Assembly (NCBI GenBank): GCA_964546955.1
Contig: CAZJLP010000064.1
Location: 1-28,762, forward strand
Length of the DNA stretch: 28,762 bases
Direction of reading: 5' to 3'
Origin: CAZJLP01 sp964546955
GTDB lineage: Bacteria; Verrucomicrobiota; Verrucomicrobiia; Opitutales; Opitutaceae
The notes beneath the pieces were generated by a model, which worked only from the letters and a program-made list of their open reading frames with translations, had not been told where the DNA came from and made no database searches. The position numbers and the translations under genes are program-made. This document shows positions 22,629 to 28,762 of this stretch, in pieces (the first letter of the stretch is position 1; each line of letters begins with the position of its first letter).

Positions 22629-23879
22629 GTGGCTGAGGTTCGCATCCTGGTTTTGACCTCGAGTACGGGCGGCGGTCACGACGCCCGGGCCCAGGCCTTT
22701 GCAGATTGGTGTTTCCAACTTTACCGGCACCAGGTGGACGTCCGCATTGAGCAAATGTTGGAAAAATCCTCCGTTCTAAATCGCGGAGGAGTCAATATCT
22801 ACAATTGGATCCAAAAGCGGCTGCCCTTCCTGCACACTGCCTTCTTTGCGCTCGTGGAGTTGATGAGCGTGCTCAACCGACGAACCGTTTCGGTGGGACG
22901 CGCGTACTATTTGAAAGTTTTGAAGGAGTACCGGCCGCATCTGGTCTTCAGCGTGCATGACTGCCTCAACCGCGGATATTTTCCGCTCGCCCGAAAAATC
23001 CTGGGAGCCGACCGGGTGCGCTGCGCGACGTACTGTGGCGAGTTTTCGGGAGGTTGGGGTTACAGCATTAACTGGATCGAGCCTACGGTGGATCTCTACA
23101 TTTCTCGGACTTCGACCGCGCGCGACTACGCGGTCAAGAAAGGCATCCCACTCGAGCGAACACGCGTTCGCGGGCATTTGATGCGGCCGCGCGCACATCT
23201 CGAAGTGATGTCGCCCGAAAGAAAAAAGGAATATCGCGCGCGAGAACTGGGACTGCAGCCCTCGCTTTTCACAGTGTTCCTCGCCACCGGCGGGAATGGC
23301 GCGAATAATCACCTCGAACTCTTGCCGGAACTCGTGCGCCACGCGGACCGGTGCCAGGCCATCATTATTTGCGGGAAAGATGTCGAGAGCTATAACGAGC
23401 TGCTGCACTGGCGAGCGAACCATCCGGAGTTCAACTGTTACATCGAGGGATACTCCGAGATTGTGCACCTCCTGATTCAGGCGAGCGACGCGATCGTGAC
23501 GCGCGGCGGAACGACCACCTGCGCGAAGGCGCTACATTTCCGATGCCCCATCGTGTTCAACGCCTTTGGCGGCATCATGCCCCAAGAGCGCTTGACCTGG
23601 AAGTTCTTCCGCAACGGCGCGACCTCGAAGTCGATCAGTAGCGCGGCTGAGTTCGGGCGAATCATCGATGGTTGGATGGCGGACCCGGACTCATTCACGG
23701 CCTATCGCACCGCCTTCGCCAGTCTCGCTTACGAGGAGAACCCGGCGGTCGTCATCGAGGAACTCGTGAATTTGGCGCAAGAGGTCTCACGCTCTAAGCA
23801 CAAACCCCTGCCGTTCCCATCGAAAAGAAGTTCGGGACCAGACCGAGGAGGAAGCCGGCCTCCGGGCGTGTTCGTTTGA
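22629..23879 (+). CDS. MGDG-synthase-like glycosyltransferase (GT28 type)
   Basis: This 416-residue GT-B protein resembles monogalactosyl/glucosyl-diacylglycerol synthases. The N-terminus has VLTSSTGGGHDARAQAFADW (GGGH at 14-17), as in plant and bacterial MGDG synthases, followed by a helical segment that in this family embeds in the membrane. The donor domain has IVTRGGTTTCAKALHFRCPI (starting about residue 289). It starts at GTG 22629, two bases after the reductase stop; a longer frame to 22422 overlaps the reductase and is unlikely. It probably transfers a hexose to a lipid such as diacylglycerol or a product of the neighbouring genes. The polar Lys/Ser/Arg-rich tail after residue 390 looks disordered. 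Confidence 0.9.
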   Translation: MAEVRILVLTSSTGGGHDARAQAFADWCFQLYRHQVDVRIEQMLEKSSVLNRGGVNIYNWIQKRLPFLHTAFFALVELMSVLNRRTVSVGRAYYLKVLKEYRPHLVFSVHDCLNRGYFPLARKILGADRVRCATYCGEFSGGWGYSINWIEPTVDLYISRTSTARDYAVKKGIPLERTRVRGHLMRPRAHLEVMSPERKKEYRARELGLQPSLFTVFLATGGNGANNHLELLPELVRHADRCQAIIICGKDVESYNELLHWRANHPEFNCYIEGYSEIVHLLIQASDAIVTRGGTTTCAKALHFRCPIVFNAFGGIMPQERLTWKFFRNGATSKSISSAAEFGRIIDGWMADPDSFTAYRTAFASLAYEENPAVVIEELVNLAQEVSRSKHKPLPFPSKRSSGPDRGGSRPPGVFV

Positions 23880-23988
23880 TTTCGCCGCGGTGCCGGAGGC
23901 CCGCTTCTGCACCGCCCTCAGCCCGGCTTGCATCGAGCGGATGCACCGGCTTTAACTGCAAGTTAACTCCTTTTCCGCCATCCACGCC

Positions 23989-25200
23989 TTGGCCCGACCA
24001 CGACTCACTGTTGCGTATCTCTTCACGACGTTTCCGAAGCCGACCGAAACGTTTCTTCAGCGCGAAGTCCGCGCAATGCAGAAATTGGGAGTGCAATTGA
24101 GGCTCTACTCTTTGTGGGGGGGGGGCGGCGAGTTCGCCGGACTGCCGGTGACCACCTTCAATAAATGGAAGCTCCTCCAGCTTTTTTGGATGATCCCCTG
24201 GTGGGCAATGCAGCACTGGCCGGTATTCAGTGTTCTGTTACGAGGCCTTTTCACCCGGCGACCGCCCGGATGGATGAATTTCTGGGAAAACATGCTGGGG
24301 GCCGGCTTTGCCGCTTTCTTCTATCCGGTGTTTCGACGTGACCCGCCCGATCTGGTTCATGCAGCCTGGGGCGGGGCCCCGGCCACCGCGGCATGGTGCC
24401 TGAAGCAGGTGATCGGCCTGCGCTACAGTACTGGCGCCCATGCATATGACCTTTACGAGCATGGCGGGGACTGGTGGCTCAATGAGAAGCTTGCCGAAGC
24501 GGAATTCATTCACACCTCTACCGCGATGGGAGGGGCTTCGCTCGTCGAACGGGGTGTGTCGGCGGCGAAGATCCACGTCGTTCATCGGGGGCTCGACCGA
24601 ATGCCCATTCTAAAGCCCCTTAGACCTACTCGCGAAAAACTGCGTGTCATTTGCGTCGCGCGCTTGGTGGAAAAGAAAGGGCTCGATCACCAACTACGCA
24701 TCTACGCCGCGTTGGCAGCGGCGGGGATGGATTTTGAGGCCCGAATTGTCGGCCGGGGGCGGCTGGAGGAGTCCCTTCGTCTCCTGACTGCGAAGCTCGG
24801 TCTCGCCGATCGAGTGACTTTCACCGGCCATTTGACCTTCGACCAAGTGATGGAGCAGCTCGCGTGGGCAGACGTGCTTGTTCATACCGGAGTGGTCGCC
24901 CCAAGTGGAGATCGAGACGGACTGCCCAATGTGATTCCCGAAGCAATGGCGGCGGGCGTTCTGGTCGTGACTTCCCCGGTGGCAGCAACCACCGAAGCGA
25001 TCCGTCACGAGCAAACGGGATTGGTCGCCGCTGTGGAGGACCCGGCTGCCTGGGTCGCGGCATTGCGGCAATTCGCCCAGGACGATGCGCTGGCAGAGAG
25101 ACTTCGGCCTGCGGCGCGCGCCTGGGTGGAGGAAAACTTCGACGCGCATAAGAATGCGGCACGTATTCTGTCCCTGTTCGAGAAAGCCCTGGGGTCATGA
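23989..25200 (+). CDS. GT4-family glycosyltransferase
   Basis: This 403-residue GT-B enzyme has an N-terminal GT4-type acceptor domain with LTVAYLFTTFPKPTETFLQR. In the donor domain are VICVARLVEKKGLDHQLRIY, RIVGRGRLEES and DGLPNVIPEAMAAGVLVVTS, where the family EX7E glutamates lie. The only start that keeps the conserved N-terminus is TTG 23989; the in-frame stop at 23953 blocks anything longer, and the next ATG is codon 30. A 109-base gap separates it from the GT28 gene. It overlaps the next glycosyltransferase by four bases (ATGA). PKPTETFLQREV resembles colanic-acid/exopolysaccharide-type transferases; substrate unknown. Confidence 0.9.
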   Translation: MARPRLTVAYLFTTFPKPTETFLQREVRAMQKLGVQLRLYSLWGGGGEFAGLPVTTFNKWKLLQLFWMIPWWAMQHWPVFSVLLRGLFTRRPPGWMNFWENMLGAGFAAFFYPVFRRDPPDLVHAAWGGAPATAAWCLKQVIGLRYSTGAHAYDLYEHGGDWWLNEKLAEAEFIHTSTAMGGASLVERGVSAAKIHVVHRGLDRMPILKPLRPTREKLRVICVARLVEKKGLDHQLRIYAALAAAGMDFEARIVGRGRLEESLRLLTAKLGLADRVTFTGHLTFDQVMEQLAWADVLVHTGVVAPSGDRDGLPNVIPEAMAAGVLVVTSPVAATTEAIRHEQTGLVAAVEDPAAWVAALRQFAQDDALAERLRPAARAWVEENFDAHKNAARILSLFEKALGS

Positions 25201-26267
25201 TTTACTTCGATCTCACCAAAACACGCGCGAGCGGTCATCAGTCCGGCTTGATGAGAGTGACGCGTCGATTGCACACCGAACTGGGGGCGGCAGCTTGCGG
25301 CGTGTTCTGGGAAACTCGGCGCTGGTGCGACGTGGCGACCGGTGCTCCCGTCAAGCTCACACGAGAGGATTGGCTGTTGACGGCCGAACTTTTTTCGGAG
25401 CCGGAACGGCCCGGCTGGTGGGAATTTCTTCGAGAGAGACCGGCGCGGCTCGCGGCCATATTCCATGACGCGATCCCTTTGAGGTTTCCGCACATCACTT
25501 GGCCCCAAAGCGTGTCGCGGCACCCCGAATACATGAAAATGCTTGCCGCCTTCGACCAGGTCTTTGCCGTTTCCGCAGCCAGCCAGGAGGACTTGCTCGG
25601 GTTCTGGCGCTGGCAGGGGGTGGAAGTAAGAGCGGCGGTCAAAACCGTTGTTTGGGGCGCTGATTTCAATCGGCAGCCTCGCCGCCGTTCGGTGGAGGAG
25701 GAGCCGAACAAGGACGCGGCGCCGCATCTGCTGTGCGTCGGCATTTTGGAGCCGCGCAAAAACCAGGCCTTTCTAATCGAAGTGTGCGAACGGCTCGCGG
25801 AGCAGGGCGAGCGCTTCACGCTCTCTGTCGTAGGACGAGAGAACCCGCACTTTGCGAAACCCGTTGTTCAGCGCTTGCGTTCCTCCTGTTTCGCGGGCCT
25901 GCAACTCGAGCAGACGCTCTCCGACGAAAAGCTCCAAGCGCTCTACCACTCAGCGACGGCAACGGTGTTTCCGACCCTTGCGGAAGGCTGTGGATTACCC
26001 GTACTCGAGTCGCTTTGGATGGGGACGCCTTGTGTCTACAGCGATCTGCCGGTCTTGCGGGAAATTGGCGAGGGCGGCGGCTGCGTCGCAGTGCCGGTAA
26101 ACGAGGTGGAAGCTTGGACCCATGCGCTCCGCCGGATCCTCACGGACGGCGTGTGGCGCGCACAATTGCGCCGGCAGATTTCCGCGCGCGATTTGCCTAC
26201 ATGGGCCGACGCAGCACGCGCAATCAGAGCGTCGCTTTGCGACGAAAAGACCGATGGCGCGGCTTGA
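25197..26267 (+). CDS. GT4-family glycosyltransferase (mannosyltransferase-like)
   Basis: This 356-residue GT-B protein has IFHDAIPLRFPHITW in the N-terminal domain, a segment common in mannosyltransferases of the WbdA/MtfB type. The donor domain has CVGILEPRKNQAFLIEVCE, SVVGRENPHF and PTLAEGCGLPVLESLWMGTP, which carries the GT4 motif. Translation is coupled to the upstream gene by ATGA overlap, so the two probably act in sequence on one acceptor. The stop codon 26265-26267 lies within the left arm of an inverted repeat. Sugar and acceptor are not determinable here. Confidence 0.9.
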   Translation: MIYFDLTKTRASGHQSGLMRVTRRLHTELGAAACGVFWETRRWCDVATGAPVKLTREDWLLTAELFSEPERPGWWEFLRERPARLAAIFHDAIPLRFPHITWPQSVSRHPEYMKMLAAFDQVFAVSAASQEDLLGFWRWQGVEVRAAVKTVVWGADFNRQPRRRSVEEEPNKDAAPHLLCVGILEPRKNQAFLIEVCERLAEQGERFTLSVVGRENPHFAKPVVQRLRSSCFAGLQLEQTLSDEKLQALYHSATATVFPTLAEGCGLPVLESLWMGTPCVYSDLPVLREIGEGGGCVAVPVNEVEAWTHALRRILTDGVWRAQLRRQISARDLPTWADAARAIRASLCDEKTDGAA

Positions 26268-26358
26268 GTTGAAAGTTGAGAGCGCGGAAGATACGGGTGA
26301 ATACCCGGCGCAGCGGTTTTTCGCCGGCGTCCGATCTCTCAACTCTCAGCCCTCAACT
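26265..26358. repeat. Inverted repeat between convergent genes
   Basis: AGTTGAGAG at 26274-26282 is perfectly complementary to CTCTCAACT at 26336-26344, and looser copies of the same word (GAGTTGAA, CCCTCAACT) extend both arms. Between them, CGGGT-GAAT-ACCCG and CCGGCG/CGCCGG can form smaller stems. It separates the convergent glycosyltransferase and oxoamine synthase genes. Confidence 0.6.
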
Positions 26359-26372
26359 GCCTCCGTCCAAGC

Positions 26373-27569
26373 TCAGAGCTTCTTCACCGCATACGCCATG
26401 GCATCGGCGATGCGGGACAGCTGCTCTTCGCTGTGCATTGCGGAGATGGCAGTGCGGATGAGATCCTTGCCTGGCGGGACGGCCGGGGCGATGGACATGA
26501 CCGTGAATATTCCTTTTTCCATCAAGGCCTGCCAGAAGCGATAGGCATTTTCGCGCGAGCCGAGGACAATGGGAACGGCAGGCGTCTCGCTCCCCCACGT
26601 ATCAAGACCGAGGCCCTGCAGCATTTCGCGATACTTCTTGGTATTCTGCCAAAGCTGAGCGAGGTGCTGGGGCTCGGATTCCATGATCTCGAGCGAAGCG
26701 ACCGCGCAGGCTGCCTGGCTGGGGCTGAGCGCGGCGCTGAAGATCGTCTGTTTGGAGTTGGTGCGGAGGTATTCGATGACTTCCCGCGAGCCGGCGACGA
26801 AACCGCCTGTGCTCGCAAGCGACTTGGAGAGGCTGCCGCAAAGGACGTCCACTTTGTCGTTGAGATTGAAATGATCGACCGTGCCGCGTCCCTTGTTGCC
26901 GAGAACGCCAAAACCATGAGCGTCGTCGACGACGGTGAAGCAGTTGAATTCTTCCCCGACATCCAGGAGGTCAGGTAGCTTTGCGACATGGCCTTCCATC
27001 GAGTACACGCCTTCCAGCACAAGCATCTTGGGGGCTCCCGCATCGAGACTCGAAAGGACTTCGCGCAAATCGATCGGGCAATTGTGAGAAAAACGTTCGA
27101 CGGTCGCCATGGACAGACGGATGCCGTCCCATAGACACGAGTGGATGTTTTTATCGGCGATGACGAGGTCGCCCTTTTGCGCAAACGAAGCGACGCTCGC
27201 CATGCAGGATAAATATCCCGCCGCATGCACATGGCAGGCTTCGCGACCCAGAAACGCAGCGAGTTTTTCCTCAAGCTTCAGGTGGTAGCCGCGCGAGCCG
27301 TTTGATGGACGCGCTCCGGTCGTGCTCGTACCCCACTCGAGCATCGCGGCCCGACCCGCTTCGATGACTTTCGGGTGGAAGGAGAGTCCCAAGTAATCGT
27401 TGCTCGAAAGCATGACCATGTCCTTGCCGTCGAGTCGGATGTTGGTGCCCTTCTGGGCTTCCATGGCGTGGTAGTACGGTGCGTACTTCAGCCGCATCTT
27501 CGTGGCATAGTCATCGCGGCAGCGTTCGAGCAGAGCCTTTTTATTCTTTGAGAAAAGGGAAAATGCCAT
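26373..27569 (-). CDS. Alpha-oxoamine synthase (serine palmitoyltransferase / KBL / BioF superfamily)
   Basis: This 398-residue fold-type I PLP enzyme condenses an amino acid with an acyl thioester, losing CO2. It has LSSNDYLGLSFHPKV, GTSTTGARPSNGSRGYHLKL, IHSCLWDGIRLS (PLP-stacking His), VVDDAHGFGVLG and Schiff-base Lys249 in GSLSKSLASTGGFVAG. Members make 3-ketosphinganine (SPT), 2-amino-3-ketobutyrate (KBL) or 8-amino-7-oxononanoate (BioF). Sequence alone does not separate these, but no biotin or threonine-degradation genes are nearby, while carrier, condensing, reductase and glycosyltransferase genes are. That context favours a lipid role. ATG 27569 is preferred over a GTG four codons upstream. 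It is convergent with the glycosyltransferases and divergent from the methyltransferase. Confidence 0.9.
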   Translation of the reverse strand: MAFSLFSKNKKALLERCRDDYATKMRLKYAPYYHAMEAQKGTNIRLDGKDMVMLSSNDYLGLSFHPKVIEAGRAAMLEWGTSTTGARPSNGSRGYHLKLEEKLAAFLGREACHVHAAGYLSCMASVASFAQKGDLVIADKNIHSCLWDGIRLSMATVERFSHNCPIDLREVLSSLDAGAPKMLVLEGVYSMEGHVAKLPDLLDVGEEFNCFTVVDDAHGFGVLGNKGRGTVDHFNLNDKVDVLCGSLSKSLASTGGFVAGSREVIEYLRTNSKQTIFSAALSPSQAACAVASLEIMESEPQHLAQLWQNTKKYREMLQGLGLDTWGSETPAVPIVLGSRENAYRFWQALMEKGIFTVMSIAPAVPPGKDLIRTAISAMHSEEQLSRIADAMAYAVKKL

Positions 27570-27678
27570 GGAAGGGGTCACCGTAGGGTAGCCGTATTCG
27601 GGTTAGCAAATCCAAAGCCTGCACCTGCCTCGGCGCCGGTTCTTGCCATTTCGAGCGGCGGCAACACGATCGGCTTTT

Positions 27679-28440
27679 ATGGATTCGTATGTCCCGGACC
27701 CCAAAGCAGGCGAAAAGGCCTATTATGCGAATCTGGGCGAGGAAGGCATGCGTCATGCCCGGGCAAAGCCATTTTCGGACGTTAACTGTGGCAAGTACTT
27801 GTGCGATTTGGGGGCTCTCTTACAGATGCTGTCGCCGGCGCCGCGGTCGATCTTGGATTTCGGCTGCGGCACAGGCTGGACGTCTCTTTTCCTCGCGCGC
27901 GCGGGGTACGACGTTCTCGGCGTGGATATCTCGGCCGATGCCATCCAGACGGCGCGGGAACTGGCGGAGGAGGGCCAGATAGCAAACGCGAGATTCTGCT
28001 CGGCAGACTACGAGGGTTTCGCGGCCGAGCGCTCGTTTGACTATGTGCTGTTCTACGACGCACTTCATCACGCGGAAGAGGAGCAAGCAGCGATTGACGC
28101 CGCGTTCAAGGCGCTGAAACCTGGCGGTGCCCTGTATGCTTTTGAGCCGGGACGCGGTCATCACCAGAGCGCCGGGTCGCAACACGCGATCCGGACGTAC
28201 GGGGTCCATGAAAAGGACATGCCCCCCTCGTATATTTGGAGGCTCGGGCGTCGTTCGGGCTTTCGCCGTAAGCTTTTTCTCCCGGTACCCCATCAGCTGG
28301 CTCGCTCGGTCTACCGCCGCGACTATCAGGCCGCAGCGACCGGACTCTCGCTGCGGCTCGAAAAATGGTGGGGCTATTTTCGAGGCGCTGGAAAAGCGGT
28401 CTCCGCCTCCAGCTCTGGACTGACCGTGATGTGGAAGTAG
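27679..28440 (+). CDS. Class I SAM-dependent methyltransferase
   Basis: This 253-residue protein has a Rossmann methyltransferase domain: motif I ILDFGCGTGWTSLFLA (about 58-73), acidic Asp83 in VLGVDIS, motif IV-like YVLFYDALHHAEEEQ and post-motif LKPGGALYAFEPG. The N-terminal YVPDPKAGEKAYYANLGEEG and the basic C-terminal part (from HQSAGSQHAIRTYG) are outside the core and may bind the substrate. ATG 27679 is chosen over the TTG at 27643, whose extra residues look unrelated. Similar enzymes are common in polysaccharide and lipid clusters; the target is unknown. Divergent from the oxoamine synthase with a 109-base gap that must hold both promoters. Confidence 0.85.
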   Translation: MDSYVPDPKAGEKAYYANLGEEGMRHARAKPFSDVNCGKYLCDLGALLQMLSPAPRSILDFGCGTGWTSLFLARAGYDVLGVDISADAIQTARELAEEGQIANARFCSADYEGFAAERSFDYVLFYDALHHAEEEQAAIDAAFKALKPGGALYAFEPGRGHHQSAGSQHAIRTYGVHEKDMPPSYIWRLGRRSGFRRKLFLPVPHQLARSVYRRDYQAAATGLSLRLEKWWGYFRGAGKAVSASSSGLTVMWK

Positions 28441-28455
28441 CGACGACCGTTCGCC

Positions 28456-28762
28456 TCAACACGGGCGGGCCGGGCGGAGGGTGCGGATCCAGTCGGTCAG
28501 CTCCTTTGCGTACTGCGACCACGACTTAAACGTACGCCCTCGGGCGGCGGCTGAAAGCCGGGCGAGTTCGTCGCTATCCGTCAGCAGGCGCGATAGCGCC
28601 GTCTTTAACGAAGAGGCGTCCATGGACGGAAGGGCTAGGCAGCCCCCGCCTTTCGCCGACTCGCCGAGGGCCCCTACGGCGGAGCAGACACAGGGTCTAC
28701 CGTGAGAGAGGGATTCCAGCACGGGCAGTCCAAACCCTTCGATGAGGGACGGATAGGCGGTG
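28456..28762 (-). CDS. GT4-family glycosyltransferase, C-terminal part (5' end outside window)
   Basis: The minus-strand frame stays open to the window edge, so about 100 C-terminal residues are visible. They begin AYPSLIEGFGLPVLESLSHG, the classic GT4 donor-site motif with both glutamates, followed by the SDxxxLARLSAAARG helix typical of the family end. It converges on the methyltransferase gene with a 15-base gap. This shows that the sugar-transfer block continues past the right edge. Confidence 0.85.
   Translation of the reverse strand, partial: TAYPSLIEGFGLPVLESLSHGRPCVCSAVGALGESAKGGGCLALPSMDASSLKTALSRLLTDSDELARLSAAARGRTFKSWSQYAKELTDWIRTLRPARPC

Noticed and set aside
19237..28762. Aryl polyene or flexirubin cluster
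   Set aside because: Carrier, dehydratase, condensing enzyme and reductase are shared with those clusters. But there is no ammonia lyase, AMP ligase, acyltransferase or chain-length partner here, and several glycosyltransferases plus an oxoamine synthase do not fit.

Overview
The window is a GC-rich bacterial chromosome segment of mostly housekeeping genes, with one accessory-looking lipid/sugar block at its right end. Gene content, weak or absent Shine-Dalgarno sequences, a ThrRS without a TGS domain and small hairpin repeats between genes fit a Verrucomicrobiota genome, perhaps Opitutaceae. That placement is inference from general knowledge, because there is no 16S gene here. I see no insertion sequence, integrase, CRISPR array or phage gene.

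Layout. 1-787 (-): a truncated secreted lipoprotein. 1003-3743 (+): nitrogen module glnK-amtB-glnK, closed by a strong terminator. 3911-4513 (-): a LysM periplasmic protein. 4805-8230 (-): thrS and cysS. 8668-9675 (+): hemB. 9779-12101 (-): cytochrome bd-type quinol oxidase cydA-cydB. 12549-13979 (+): a soluble MEDS-domain histidine kinase. 14077-14151 (-): a tRNA with anticodon CAU. 14361-15470 (-): a threonine-aldolase-like enzyme. 15628-17333 (+): aroK-queG. 17389-18947 (-): a glycosyltransferase and a YbgC-like thioesterase, translationally coupled.

19237-28762 is the most interesting part. Six genes on the + strand run in order: ACP-FabZ fusion, ketoacyl synthase, short-chain reductase, MGDG-synthase-like GT28 glycosyltransferase and two GT4-like glycosyltransferases. 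Facing or flanking them are an alpha-oxoamine synthase (serine palmitoyltransferase/KBL/BioF superfamily), a SAM methyltransferase and another GT4 cut by the window edge. Together they look like a dedicated acyl-chain-building set joined to an amino-acid/acyl condensing enzyme and several sugar transferases. This suggests a pathway for an unusual glycolipid or glycosylated sphingolipid-like molecule; the product is inference.

Between genes there are several structured repeats. A dispersed hairpin element occurs at 8497-8533 and 12250-12285. A nested palindromic, REP-like pair lies at 14275-14365. Two inverted repeats separate convergent gene pairs (9691-9778 and 26265-26358). In three of these cases the stop codon of a neighbouring gene lies in or directly against the repeat.
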